Positions 21,201 through 32,116 of a stretch of 64,000 nucleotides of DNA are shown in pieces. Source of the DNA: Closterium sp. Naga37s-1. Lineage: Eukaryota; Streptophyta; Zygnematophyceae; Desmidiales; Closteriaceae. The position numbers and the translations under genes were made by a program. Each line of letters opens with the position of its first letter. Positions within the stretch are counted from its first letter, which is position 1. The notes under the pieces were generated by a model. It was not told the origin of the DNA. It did not search any database and worked only from the letters and a program-made list of their open reading frames with translations. The stretch covers positions 372,001 to 436,000 of the forward strand of contig CANJKZ010001023.1 of the NCBI GenBank assembly GCA_947471745.1, read 5' to 3'.

Positions 21201-24142
21201 TCGTTCTCTTCTTCTTCCTCGTTCGCCGTCGTTAGCATGAGGGCGAGAAATTCTCTGTCGCGGATGATGGAGTAGGGGATGATGGTTCCGGGGATCGTGC
21301 CAAGTACGAACGCCGGTTCGCGTGGTTCAGGGGCAGGTCCGTAGACAGTGCGTCGCGGGGTGAGTGGTTCACTTCCCCAGTCAATGGTGTCCCAGGGGTC
21401 ACTACCTGAAGGGATGTCAGGCGGCGGTGGTCCTAACGCAGGGCGGCGCGGAGGTCGTCCGAGAGGAACAACAGGAGGTTCGACCTCGGCATGCGCAGGT
21501 TCTTCTTCCTCTTCCCCCCTTTGATCCTCGCGGAAAGCTCCCCAGCCGCTCGTCTCGCCGCCTTGTGCGGCGCCCCATCCGCCGATGTATGCGCCTGTTG
21601 CTGCGCCCCATCCGCCGGTTGCAACGCCCCAGCCGCTGGTGTCGCTCGTTCCCCATCCGCCGGCGCTCCCCCACCCCCCTTCCTTGGAGGCGCTTTCCTC
21701 GTCCTGCTCCCAGGCGAGCGTTCCGCGTGCCTCGGCGAGGCTCTTCAGCCGAAGCTCTTCGGCTTCTTGTTGCGCCAATGCCTCTTCTTCCGTGGGCGAG
21801 AGCCGTTTCTTGGAATCGCGCCGGTGAGAGTAGATCTCTGCCGCCTTTCGTTCGGTGTAGGGCCGGGGATTCCCATGCGCGTCGAAGGTGCCGACGCCAA
21901 CGCCGCGGAGCATTCCTTGGAGATGCTGGGATGCGGGTCCGGGAAGAGGATGTTCTGGTGTGCCGAATACGACCCGTGTAGCTGTTTCCAACTCCAGTTG
22001 GGAGAGACCCTCTTCAGGCGGTGCGTCTCGCTCTGTTTCGCGAATGGCGGCAAGGCCACGGCCGGCGATCGCGCTCGTCGAAGACGTTGGTGTGTGGCAG
22101 TTCCTGCAGACGCCGTCGGGATCGGGGTCGTGCAGCGCGAGCTCGCGGGGGTGTGAGTGGTGTGGCACCCAGGGGCGCCCATCAGGGTGCTTCCAATCGC
22201 GGCGATGAATGTGTTCGAAGCGCAGGGGGACGAGGTCAATCAATTCCTGCGAATCGCCGCTGCAGTCGGGAATGTCGAAGTCGAGAACGTATACGCCGTT
22301 CTCGGCGCGCGCCCGTCCGATCTGCTTGCGCTTCTTGTTCGGCATCGTGAAGTGGAGCAGGATGTCGCGCGTCTCGGGGTCGGTGCTGAGGATGACTCCG
22401 CAATCCAGGAGTTGCGCCGCCGAGAGTAAATTAAAGCGCAGGTTCTGCACAATCAACACGTCGTTAAGTGTGATGTGCGTTCGGCTCCCTCGTGCCTTGA
22501 GCACCACGATACCTTGCGCGCTTGCGCGCAGCCGCGTGTTGTTCGCCACTGTGACGTAAGTGACGACGGGAGTGGGGACGGCGTTGGATATGTAACGCTC
22601 GGAGCCCACCATATGCTGCCCACAGCAGCTGTCCAGGTACCAGTTGTTGTAGCGCCTGTTGTCGTTTCGCGCGAGCAGCGCCAGTCGCGGAGTGACGATG
22701 TGTGGAGTGTCCACCTTCAGAAACTGTTCGCGCGCGATCCAGTCGATCGGTGCCGGCCACATGTCAGGTACGTGCGGAGGGCTCTCAAGCAGCGGGACTG
22801 GTAGATTCCAGTCCTGGTTGTCGTCGTCGCTGTAGTCGTGATGCGTGCTGAATGGATTGTTGTTCGGAGATGCCTCGATTGGGTCGGGCGCCGGCTCAGG
22901 TGACAGTGAGCGTGCGCGCGGGCGACGAGAGCCGCTCGTCATGGTCATGTTCCCCATGACGTTGCGGACGGGGGCAGCTTGTGGTGGCTGCTGCTGCTGC
23001 TGAGTTGTTGGATTCAGGTTGCGCGGTGGGGGTTGAGACCCCTGGGCGGGACGCGTGTCGTTTCTTGCATCTTGTCGGCCGGACCAAGTGCTCGGATTGG
23101 TCTGGCGAGGGCGAGATCGATGCTTGCATCGATCCGCCAGGTGCCCGAAATTTCTGCAGATCTTGCAGTAGAGGCACCGTGGTCGTCGCTCTTCCGTGTT
23201 GTCTGCGTAGAATGCGAGACGTTCTCTCTCTCGTCGTGGCGCTGGTCGCTGCTGGTCCATATCCCGTTGTTCGACGAGGAGGGCGGCGCAAAGGGCGGCC
23301 TCCGAGATGACCCCGTGCTGTCGGAGAAGCGCCTTGCAAGGCCGCCACTCTGGGCCGAGCCCTTGGAGCACGATGTTCACGAAGATCTCCTCAGAGATCG
23401 AGCTCCCCAATTTCGCGATTTGATCGCGTAGACTCCGACAGCGATTCAGGTAACTGTTGGCTTTCTCTCCTGGTGCCATCCTTGTTTCCAGTAACTGCTG
23501 GAGGAGGCGGCTCGACGACACTGAGTCCTTGGGTTGGTATACGCCATTCAGGTGGCGCCAGGCGTTGAGGGCTGGAGCAGGGGAGGTCTTGTATGAGCGA
23601 ATGCTCAATTGCTCCGTCGGCGACATGTTCCGCAGAAGAACCCCATACGCCATCAGGGACTCGTTGTAGTACTTGGTTTTTGCGTCGTCAGTTTCTTCCG
23701 TAGGCCCCGAGTAGCTTCCGTCGAAATAATGATAAATCTGCGCGTTTTGCAGTAGCAGCTCCAGCTCAAAGCTCCAGGTATAGAAGTCTCTGCCGTCAAA
23801 GCACGCACTTGTCTTTATTTTTTATATGCTCAAAAACCTTGATTGCGCAGAGAGAATTGCTTCATCGCTGGGACAGGAAGTCTTAGGGGTTGAGCCGTTC
23901 GTATCGAGAGAGAAGCCTTGCGGGGTGGAGTTCTGGCCGTTTGAGGCCGGTTGAGTGGGTTGGGAAGAGGTTCCCGCATCGCCATTCCGCAATGTCTGGA
24001 GCCCTTGCTCCAGGCTCGTGAGTCGCTGAAGCAGTTGTGCGAGGACGGCGGAAGGAATCGTCGTCGTTTCCTCGTTTGTCGCAGCCAAGTTGGGCTGCGC
24101 TTCAGCCGTCAGATTCGTCTGACCTCCAGATCCTCCGACCAT
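18249..24142 (-). pseudogene. Copia A gag-pol polyprotein, broken
   Basis: The start is taken at ATG 24142. Order on the minus strand: gag with zinc knuckle CKICRNFGHLADRC; protease-like LDSCCGQHM, with Cys where Gly is usual; integrase with WHQRLGHP and CTVCLEA zinc residues and a catalytic core; a linker with GWG-rich repeats near 21530-21720; reverse transcriptase with VYVDDLLY; RNase H ending near KHIALRYFF. Breaks: an in-frame TAA at 23822-23824, a frameshift near 19900, and an in-frame TAG at 19482-19484 just before the conserved IDVKNAF motif. The stop at 19482 replaces a position that is commonly Gln in the family. Confidence 0.93.
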
Positions 24143-24235
24143 TCTTACACGTGATCGTGTGCCGGACGCCACTTTCCGAATGTCGCAGATTTCGGAGATG
24201 GCGGTGCGAAGGATTTCTGAGTCGCTCTCATACCA

Positions 24236-24677
24236 TGTCAAAATCAGAAAGTGATTGTAACCAGGATCACCTCAGGAAGGTTCGCACAATTCTAGTCTAG
24301 TGGTGGTGGGCCCTTGACCTCAATAGCAGAGTGAATGTAAATGCTTGAGATAATAAACACGTGTAGTACAAGGAATATAAATATGAGTACAGGGGAATTC
24401 GAAACGACCTAACTAGCCATGTACTCTAAGGGGTACATTCCCTTATTGCAGCGAAATCCAACCGTGCGACTCCGAGTGGTTACGTAACTGTTCGGGCAGA
24501 ATCCTCGCCACTGCTGCTGCCTGATGCTGTCTGCCCGACGGTCCAGATGCTCCTCGTAACCGTCTGTCCCTTCGCCTTTCTTCTGGCTTTTCGTCTTCAC
24601 TCTCGATAGTGCGTGCTTCGGCTTTACTACGGTGAGGAGTGCGCAACAGTGTTTTTCATTAACTACTATTCGTAACA
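24236..24677 (-). repeat. 5' LTR of copia A
   Basis: Direct repeat of 17800-18241. It abuts the primer-binding site at about 24223-24235 and should contain the element's promoter. Confidence 0.95.
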
Positions 24678-24863
24678 CTCCGGGCCTCCGCTTCGACACT
24701 TTTTCCCAACCTCAGTCCCTGGCCCGTCGCGCGACAACCACAGTCCATTACCGTTACCACTGTAGTTTCGCTATATATTCTTCGCTCATGCCTTCGCTCA
24801 TTGTACTCTTGCTTCGATAGTGCAATTCTCGTTCGTTCACTCAATTGCACTCGTAACAAGTAC

Positions 24864-26596
24864 TTTCTGAGGTACTTTCTGCAAGAATTATGCTTTCTGT
24901 GTAAGCCCTGTAAATTACTGTACCACCTCGACCTGCCTGCATGTAGCTCGTGTATTGTATCGCACTGATCTGTATTGTAGCACATGGCATTCCCCTTCTT
25001 GCTGCAAAAGTGAGGTTGTTCCCTTCCTGCTTCTACTGCTGCTGCAGTTGCTGGTACTGTTGTGTGTGTGTGTGTAGTGGTGTCAGGACGGGTCATTTTC
25101 GTTCTGGTGTGCAATGGTTAGTGGTGAACGTAATGTAACGTATTTAACCGTGTCATACGAACTCAGAACGGAAAGTATGACCCCACAGTGCACACTGTCA
25201 CCACCAACGAAGCTTGCCTCGCTCGCCACTCGCCATCCAGATCAGAACTCCATCTCATCTTTCACGATCCGTCGTCGATAGGATCGAATCTCGCCTCAGT
25301 TCTGATCACCCTCCTCAGTTCGCCTCAACTTTAATTACGCACCTCGGACACTGTACAGTACGATAGTAGGCTCTGAAAACTGAGCCTAAAAAATGTACCC
25401 TCCAACGTGGCAGCCAGATCAGCTTGTACAGTCCCTAGAGGAAGCATATCTTTCTCGTTCGAGATAGGCACGTCGAAGAGAACCGACGTGCTCGCTTCCC
25501 AGACGAAAAATAACACGGGCTATGCGGTCATTCATCCTGGAAATAGTTTTTCGCCAGCTAGTCCAGTTGTAATTCATGATCGTCGCATAGAACTGTACGT
25601 AGGGATCAACCAGCGCTTCACAAGTACAGTACTGTATCCAGGTTGTCGGTAAGCTTATGCGGCTCGAGATGTTCCGACAGCATCTGGTGTCGTCTTGCCG
25701 TCATCTGTTTCGCAAACGATTGGCACTATTAATGGGTGACCTCAAACGGAGCGCTGCTTCTACTGTAATGTCAGACACACGGACCTTGGAAAATGGATGG
25801 ACGATGGTGTATGCTTGCTCGCGGTACCTCTCGCCGCCCGTGCGCGAACTCTCAGGTTCACCTCTTTGGCTTGGCACTCTGATTCACGTACACTGTACAT
25901 GTATGATCCTGTCCGGGATGCAGCCCGAGAATTCCGGAAACAGTGTCAATCTGCCAGCTCGTCGAACAAAAAATCCATGGCCGTCGCTGCTGCTTTGCTG
26001 CCAAAGATCGTTCTTTCCGTCCGTGCCTTCCTGGCTCACCGCGTCACAGCGTCTCATTCGCCAAAACTCCCAGCTACTAAGGCACATCCCTCTGGTCAGA
26101 CTCCCTGGCGAGAATTTCCACCATATACTATGCTCCGACTCTAGTAAGAGTGTCCCTTCCGACTGAGACCAGATTCCTTCTCCCGCTCCGGTTTGTTTCG
26201 GACTAGAGTAGGAAGAGGTTAGTAAGTCGCTGTGACCGGCTTTCAAGTACCATCGTTTCTGCTACCATCATACGAAAGGGATTCTTACGGAGCAATGCAG
26301 GCGGCTCATCCCCGCTAGTGCCACGCTCGCTACGGTAGCTCGCCGAGAGCTGTATCGTCGGCCCTTGCAGTGGATAATCGGCGAGTCGCGAGCTACCCTC
26401 TTAGACTGACATTGTTGATCTCCTCAAGACGAGCCTCTCTTCACTGCTACCGGATCTCCTTCGTACTTACGGCGAACGACTGATATCATTAGAACGAGTT
26501 TGAGTAGTTGGAGGTATTGCTTCACGAGCCGCTGAGTATCTATCAAGGTACGGGACTGTTACCCGGTGTGCGTCGGACTAGACTGCTGCTGCTGCC
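24864..26596. other. Upstream region of the first Ser-rich paralogue
   Basis: It includes a short TG microsatellite near 25060. Open frames around 25657-26250 overlap on both strands and show no domain; I regard them as non-coding leader or promoter. Confidence 0.45.
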
Positions 26597-29500
26597 ATGG
26601 CGGAAACGCTCTTAGTATTCTCCGAATCCGCGGCGGCTCCGACGCCAAGAGTGATGATTCCAGACCTTGTTCGCCGCGTCAGCAGCCGCGACGCGCCTCC
26701 TGCACCGGCACCGGAGGCGGCACCGGCGGCGGCGGCGGAGAGCAGTAGCGCCGGATTCGGGGTGGCATTGCGGAATGAGCGGAAGGGGACGCAGCGGCGC
26801 GACGCGAGGCAGCTCTCCATCCACGTGGAGAGCCCGCGGCGGTCTCCAGCAGCCGCCACGCTGGCAGCGGGATCTCCGCGGAGCCTGCAGATTCTTGACT
26901 CGGAAGCTTCCAAGAGCGTTCGTCTGCACCACCGCAGGACCCAAAGCGGCGTCATTTGTTCCAACAGTCACATCAGCAGCCACGTCAGCAGCAACTCGGA
27001 TCTGGGCTCGCCTGTACGCGCTGCTCCTCGCGGCGGCAGCAAGAGCAGTCGGCAGTTCAGGATACATCCAAGCCCTCCTGGTGGTGCTGACGTGGCACCT
27101 CCCATGGTGATGTATCCCCACACTGCTCCTGCCGCGGCTTGGGCTGCTGCTGCAGGAGGGGGAAGCGGAAGCCCCGTTAAGGGGAGTGGCAGCCCTGCTG
27201 ACAGTCACAGCTACTCTCGATACAGTCACATTTCTCGTGGCAGCCCTCAGTACAGTCACATCCTTCCAGAGAGCAATCAGATCCGTCAGTGCGGACAGGA
27301 CAGCCCGCGATATGGAAGTGTCGCCGCTGCTAGGAGTGTCGTTGCGCCCCTGCCGCCGCCTTCACCTGCCAGCGCATCGTCGCCACGTGGCGTGTTGAGA
27401 AGGAGCCCACGTGGACCCGCTTCAGGCAGGATCAGCCCCGGTAGTAGCAGTTTCGTTACTAGCAGCTCGATCAGCCGGAGCAAGACCATGTACGCGTCAA
27501 AGTCGCCTCCAATATCCGTGGTGCCAAAATGCCAAGAGGAGGATTCAGATGAGGCGGCTTGGGGACCACGGTTCGGAGGTTCGGGAAGATCCGTCCGATC
27601 CCCGGCCTCCGAACCTGGCTGGTCCAGGCGATTCGCGTCAGTGGATCTGGACGAATGGGGCGCCGCCACGTATGCACCGCGGTCGTCTCACGAACTAACC
27701 GACCCGTTCGATGTGAGCTGTGCGTGCGATGCGAATGGCACCGCGTGGGACAATAACTGGGAGTGCGACAGCGTTGCGACGGACACTTCTTCTCACGGAC
27801 AGGCCGCGGAAGATATAGCGATCTATCGCAGCAGCAGCACCGGGCATCGATACCCTGTTGTGATGTCCAGCAGCATGATCGGCAGCAGCGGCCAGCGCTC
27901 TTGCCAGTGGGACGACCCCTGCAGCCCTGCTGCTGCTGCTGCTGCTGCTGCTGCTTCAGCGCTGCATGCCCCTCATTCTGCCTCTTGTACCGCTCGCCAC
28001 GGCTCGGGTCCTGCTCTGCAGGGCTCTGCTGCTGCTTCTCCGCACGTCCCGCATGCTGCCCTTTCGAGGGACGACCGGCCCGGCGCGTCTCTCCCGCCCC
28101 CTGCGCGCCAAGGCAGCGGCTCAGCCCGGAAGCAGCAGCTAGTACCGACCCACAAGAGATCTCACTCCGCTGCACCGCACTCCGCTGCACCGCACTCTGC
28201 TCAACCGCACTCCCACCCCAGTCACCCCGGTCACGGCAGTCTCACCAGATACCTGCCTCATCTCGAGATCCCAGGGCAAACGGGTCAAGTGGGTCAAACC
28301 GTTTCGTTATCCGCGAACGGGCACCGAAAAACCCACTCGCATTCTGCTGCATTGCATGGCAACACCACACACCCGGGTCAACTGGGTCAGCTGAGTCACA
28401 CCACTCACCCGGGTCGCCTGACGCCTCTTGATCTGCCAGGTCTAACGAGTCAAGCGAGTCAAACGGGTCAAACGGCTTTCTCCCCTTCCAGCGCCTCGCC
28501 TTCTCACGGCCGCAGGCGCTGCAACCTTGCGCTGAAGCACACGGAGGAGGAGGAGGAGGCGAAGCAGCACAAGGGGCAGCAGCAGTTGGTGGGGGAATGC
28601 AGCGTGGGCGTGGGCGTGGACGGCGGTGGTGGTGGCGATGGTGAGTCGAGCGACTCAGATGACGATTTCATCGGGCTCTACGCTGCTGTTGTGCGCAGCC
28701 GTGCTGGCGCTGGCAGCACGAAGGCGCGCGCTGGGGGCATGAATATCGGTGCGGGCACTGGCAGCCTGAAGGCGTATGTTAAGGTGGTGGAGCAGGGGGC
28801 AGGGGTGGTGGACCAGGGGGCAGGGGTGGTGGAGCAGGGGGCTCGGGCGGTGGAGCAGGGAGCAGGGGGCATGGATCAGCGGGCGGGCACTGGCAGCCTG
28901 AAGGTGAATTCTAAGGTGGTTGCGCAGCGGGCCGGGTTGGTGGAGCAATGTTGTGGGAGCATGAGCATGAACATGAACATGAACATGAACATGAACATGA
29001 ACATGAACATGAGCATCCGTGCTGGCACTGGCAGCATGAAGGCGCGTGCGGCCAATTCACAGACTGTGGGAGACAGCCATGCTGCGAGTAGGAGCAGCAG
29101 TGGAAGCAGTGCTGTAGGAGTGGGCAGCAGCGGCGCCGCCGGCAGCACAGCAGGCGAAAATCACAGCTCAATGCACCCGGCCAGCACAGCACAGAGGGGT
29201 GTGCTGGTCAGCAGAGTACAGAGAACGGCGTCTCGAGACGGGCCCATTCTGCCTGCTGCTGCTGCTGCTGCTGCTGCTGCTTCAGCGAATGGTGTGCTGG
29301 CCAGTGCTGCCGCAGAGAGGGAAGGGACGGAGGGAACGGAGCGGAGTGACGAGCGGATGGAGCGGAGGGCGAGGAGGGAAGCGAGGAGAGCGAGAAAGGC
29401 CATGGCGGCGCAAGCGGAGCTACCCCAGAAGGAGATTTCGGAGTCGAACCAGAACTCGGTTCCCCCGCAGGAGGAGTGTCGGGCAGAGCGGAATTCCCGG

Positions 29501-30535
29501 CGCAGCTTGACTATCCGAAGCAGCCTCTCTTTGGCCAGCAGTATCCGAACCAGCATCAGCGGCAGCCTCGGAGGACGGTGGGCGCGGCGGCTTAGGCGGA
29601 GTATTAGCAGTGGGAATGGCAGTAGTAGCGGGAATGGCAGCGGGAAGAGGGGAGGTGGGGAGGGCGAGATGGGTGATGCTGAGGGGGAGGAAGGGGATGA
29701 AGGGGAGGAAGGTGAAGAAGAGGGGAGTGAACAGTGGAGTGAACAGGGGAGTGGTAACGGGAGTGGTAAGGGGAGTGGAAAAGGGAGGGAGAATAGGGTG
29801 CGGAGGAGGAGCAGCAGTTTCAGCCTGAGCAGCATCGCGAGCAGCATCAGCAGCGGGTTCCCCTGGTATTCCACCGATAGCGACGGCGCCGTAACACCTG
29901 TCAGCGGCTCCAGCAGCGTCACCAGCGGTGCAAACACAGACAACAGTGCGTTGCCATCTAAGTCTCGGCATGAGTCTCGGCCGCCTCAGCACAGAAGGTC
30001 CCAGAGCTTAGGGGCGGTGTGGCAGCAACCTAAGCAACCTCAGCATCCTCATCAGCCGCAGCAGTCGCGCAACCCGTGGGAAGCAGAAGGGCTAGCGTAT
30101 GGTTCCCAAGGGGCCTCTCAGCTAAACCCTGGCGAGAAACCCGGGGGTCAGTCAAGGGAGTTGAAGGGGTCAAACGGGTCAAACGGGTCAACGGGGTCAA
30201 CGGGGTCAAAGGATGGCCCAAGGACTGGTGGCAGCAAGGCCAGTAGTCAGGGTAATGGGGTTCATGCGGCTGAGGTTGCAGAAAAAGCGGCACATTTTTC
30301 CCATGATCATCAGCGCCTGGGTATGCGTCAGGCCAAACATGAGCAAGAGCATGGTGCCAGGTATGCTCGTGGGGACGAGGCCTCCCACAGGCGTGAGAAT
30401 GGTCATGGGCAGAAGCATGGGCTTGGGGGAGAGAACCAGCATGCTGGCAGATGGGCGCTGAAGCAGCCGCGCAGATTCTTGAGGCATCTGGGAAAGAAGG
30501 TAACGTTCAAGGAAGAAGTTGAACACATATCGTAA
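26597..30535 (+). CDS. Ser-rich protein of unknown function, paralogue 1
   Basis: A single open frame of 1312 residues from ATG 26597 to TAA. It is rich in Ser, Gly, His and Gln. It shares several short islands with the paralogues at 47042 and 60694: HHRRTQSGVICSNS, TAPAAAWA, ASEPGWSRRFASVDL, the acidic block SDDDFIGLYAAVVRSR near residue 688, a basic Ser/Ile-rich region (SLASSIRTSISGSLGGRW), SSISSGFPWYSTDSDG, NPWEAEGLAYG and a C-terminal KKVTFKEEVEHIS. Between them lie expandable tracts such as Met-Asn repeats at 28971-29012 and VEQGAG-type units. The spacing suggests a disordered protein with short binding motifs and Ser-rich phosphorylation targets. No known domain is recognised and no function is assigned. 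Introns are possible but not needed. Confidence 0.75.
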   Translation: MAETLLVFSESAAAPTPRVMIPDLVRRVSSRDAPPAPAPEAAPAAAAESSSAGFGVALRNERKGTQRRDARQLSIHVESPRRSPAAATLAAGSPRSLQILDSEASKSVRLHHRRTQSGVICSNSHISSHVSSNSDLGSPVRAAPRGGSKSSRQFRIHPSPPGGADVAPPMVMYPHTAPAAAWAAAAGGGSGSPVKGSGSPADSHSYSRYSHISRGSPQYSHILPESNQIRQCGQDSPRYGSVAAARSVVAPLPPPSPASASSPRGVLRRSPRGPASGRISPGSSSFVTSSSISRSKTMYASKSPPISVVPKCQEEDSDEAAWGPRFGGSGRSVRSPASEPGWSRRFASVDLDEWGAATYAPRSSHELTDPFDVSCACDANGTAWDNNWECDSVATDTSSHGQAAEDIAIYRSSSTGHRYPVVMSSSMIGSSGQRSCQWDDPCSPAAAAAAAAASALHAPHSASCTARHGSGPALQGSAAASPHVPHAALSRDDRPGASLPPPARQGSGSARKQQLVPTHKRSHSAAPHSAAPHSAQPHSHPSHPGHGSLTRYLPHLEIPGQTGQVGQTVSLSANGHRKTHSHSAALHGNTTHPGQLGQLSHTTHPGRLTPLDLPGLTSQASQTGQTAFSPSSASPSHGRRRCNLALKHTEEEEEAKQHKGQQQLVGECSVGVGVDGGGGGDGESSDSDDDFIGLYAAVVRSRAGAGSTKARAGGMNIGAGTGSLKAYVKVVEQGAGVVDQGAGVVEQGARAVEQGAGGMDQRAGTGSLKVNSKVVAQRAGLVEQCCGSMSMNMNMNMNMNMNMNMSIRAGTGSMKARAANSQTVGDSHAASRSSSGSSAVGVGSSGAAGSTAGENHSSMHPASTAQRGVLVSRVQRTASRDGPILPAAAAAAAAASANGVLASAAAEREGTEGTERSDERMERRARREARRARKAMAAQAELPQKEISESNQNSVPPQEECRAERNSRRSLTIRSSLSLASSIRTSISGSLGGRWARRLRRSISSGNGSSSGNGSGKRGGGEGEMGDAEGEEGDEGEEGEEEGSEQWSEQGSGNGSGKGSGKGRENRVRRRSSSFSLSSIASSISSGFPWYSTDSDGAVTPVSGSSSVTSGANTDNSALPSKSRHESRPPQHRRSQSLGAVWQQPKQPQHPHQPQQSRNPWEAEGLAYGSQGASQLNPGEKPGGQSRELKGSNGSNGSTGSTGSKDGPRTGGSKASSQGNGVHAAEVAEKAAHFSHDHQRLGMRQAKHEQEHGARYARGDEASHRRENGHGQKHGLGGENQHAGRWALKQPRRFLRHLGKKVTFKEEVEHIS

Positions 30536-30709
30536 TCATACAATGTGTGTTTTGACCCAGGTTTTCCGGAGCAGATTTAAAGCTCGGGGTTGATTCTATG
30601 GCTTGCTTTCCTGGGTTTTCTTGTGAAACATGACATGTTTTACTGCTGTGGAAGTGTGTTTGTGTTTATTAGGAGTAATGAAAAATAGAAGAATCTGGGG
30701 ATGTGTGCC
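30536..30709 (+). other. 3' flank of paralogue 1
   Basis: Probable 3' untranslated region with AT-rich stretches. The gypsy element begins directly after GTGCC (30705-30709), so it lies just downstream of the gene. Confidence 0.5.
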
Positions 30710-31041
30710 TGTAAGGAAAATTCTTTTTTTCCTTACTTGGCGTCCCCGCTCAGCGCGTACACCACTGTAGCACCACAGTCGGCACCGTTACCACTCGCAA
30801 CCCTCGCATCGACAATCCTCCCGCCACCTTCACACGTCGTACCCCGACCTCACGGCTCGGCGGGTAACCCGCGCTCCGGGCCTCCGCTTCGACATTCCCC
30901 CAAACCTCAGTCCCAGGCCCGTCGCGCAACAACCATAGTCCATTACCATTACCACTATAGTTTCGCTATATATTCTTCGCTCATTGTACTCTTGCTTCGA
31001 TAGTGCAATTCTCGTTCATTCACTCAATTGCACTCGCAACA
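30710..31041 (+). repeat. 5' LTR of the gypsy element
   Basis: 332 bases, TG...CA, similar to 45540-45884 and to the solo LTR at 17633. Confidence 0.95.
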
Positions 31042-31765
31042 CTTGGTATTCAAATCCTACGATCTCTTCTCGGACCGCACCCACACCTTCGCTTCCCCAC
31101 TATCTCAATTTTTGGGGGGGGTAGACGTCTCTCAGCGACACAGCACCGCCGCTCGTAGTGCTCTCTCGTAAGCACGCACGACCACGACAAAGGCTCTCGC
31201 TGAGCTTGCCCGACACCCCCGCCATGGCCGAATTTACTCTCGCGACACTGACGCAGGAGCAACTCGACTGTCTCGTGAGCCAAGTGGAAGAATTGGCGCT
31301 CGAAATTGCGACGCTCACGGCGGAACGTGACTCCGCGCGTCAGCAATCCACGGTGAATACTCCGGCGCCACCACACGGACCTGCAAATGCACCAGCACAA
31401 TCGGAGGAGCCGATCGTCATTTCAGCAGGCACACCAACACAGAACGACGGCGCGGGACAGCGCTCAGGCGCAGCCAGTGATGGCGCCGCCCACTCGATGC
31501 CGGGCATGGAGAGGAACAAGGTCGCGCCAAGCCCACGGGAGCCTCGCGAAGCCCGTCGGCACGTGGAATTTGCGGCGACAAGTGGCGACCACGCCATCAT
31601 GACGCCAATGCCACTGAAGCCGCAGCGCCCGCCCTGTTTCAACCCGAGTCAGCGTGGAGGTCCGACGGTTCAGTCGTGGGTCTTCACGATGAACGTATTT
31701 TTCGACGCAAACTACGTCGAGTCGGACGCGGCGAAGATCAGATACGCCGTCTCGCTGCTGAGGGG

Positions 31766-31889
31766 TGTTAAGATAGTAGGCAGGAATGAATGGACTATGA
31801 ATGAGATTGGTACAAATATGAAACCCTCAAAGGGGCTGTACCCCATATTGGCTACCCCACTATAGCCTAAACATATATATCATTTGACA
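31766..31889 (-). repeat. 3' LTR of copia B
   Basis: 124 bases, TGTTAAG...TTTGACA on the plus strand; very short for a copia LTR. Confidence 0.93.
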
Positions 31890-32116
31890 CACCCCCATAG
31901 GCAAAGTGGGGGAGAACAAGGGGTCACAAAACCAGTCAAGAGAAGCAAAGCAAGCTCAGGGTGGATCACAACGTCACCACACAATCTGAGCACAAGCAAA
32001 GGGCCAAAGGGCCAGTCCGCATGCAGAAATATATATGCAAAAGCAAAAGTACAGTGATCACTACCTAACAAGTGTAGGCATGCAGGTATACAATATAGAT
32101 CACAGTACAGCCAAGG

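Larger units (their letters stand above)
17800..24677 (-). mobile_element. Ty1/copia retrotransposon A, degenerate
   Basis: Two 442-bp LTRs (17800-18241, 24236-24677) start TGTCA and end AACA, and I found one difference between them. The target duplication is CTCCG (17795-17799, 24678-24682). On the minus strand the primer-binding site after the LTR reads TGGTATGAGAGC, close to the initiator tRNA-Met complement, and a purine tract GTGAAGGGGGG abuts the other LTR. LTR similarity suggests recent insertion, yet the coding region is already broken. Confidence 0.95.
17633..24858 (+). mobile_element. Solo LTR of the gypsy family, split by a copia insertion
   Basis: Parts at 17633-17799 and 24683-24858 together make one LTR that matches the LTRs at 30710-31041 and 45540-45884. 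It starts TGTAAGGAAAATTCC and ends TCGTAACA, flanked by the 5-bp duplication AGTAC (17628-17632 and 24859-24863). No internal gypsy sequence remains, so it arose by LTR-LTR recombination before the copia element landed in it. Confidence 0.93.

Noticed and set aside
25657..26166. 169-residue open frame upstream of paralogue 1
   Set aside because: Overlaps equally long frames on the other strand and shows no domain or repeat of known coding sequence.
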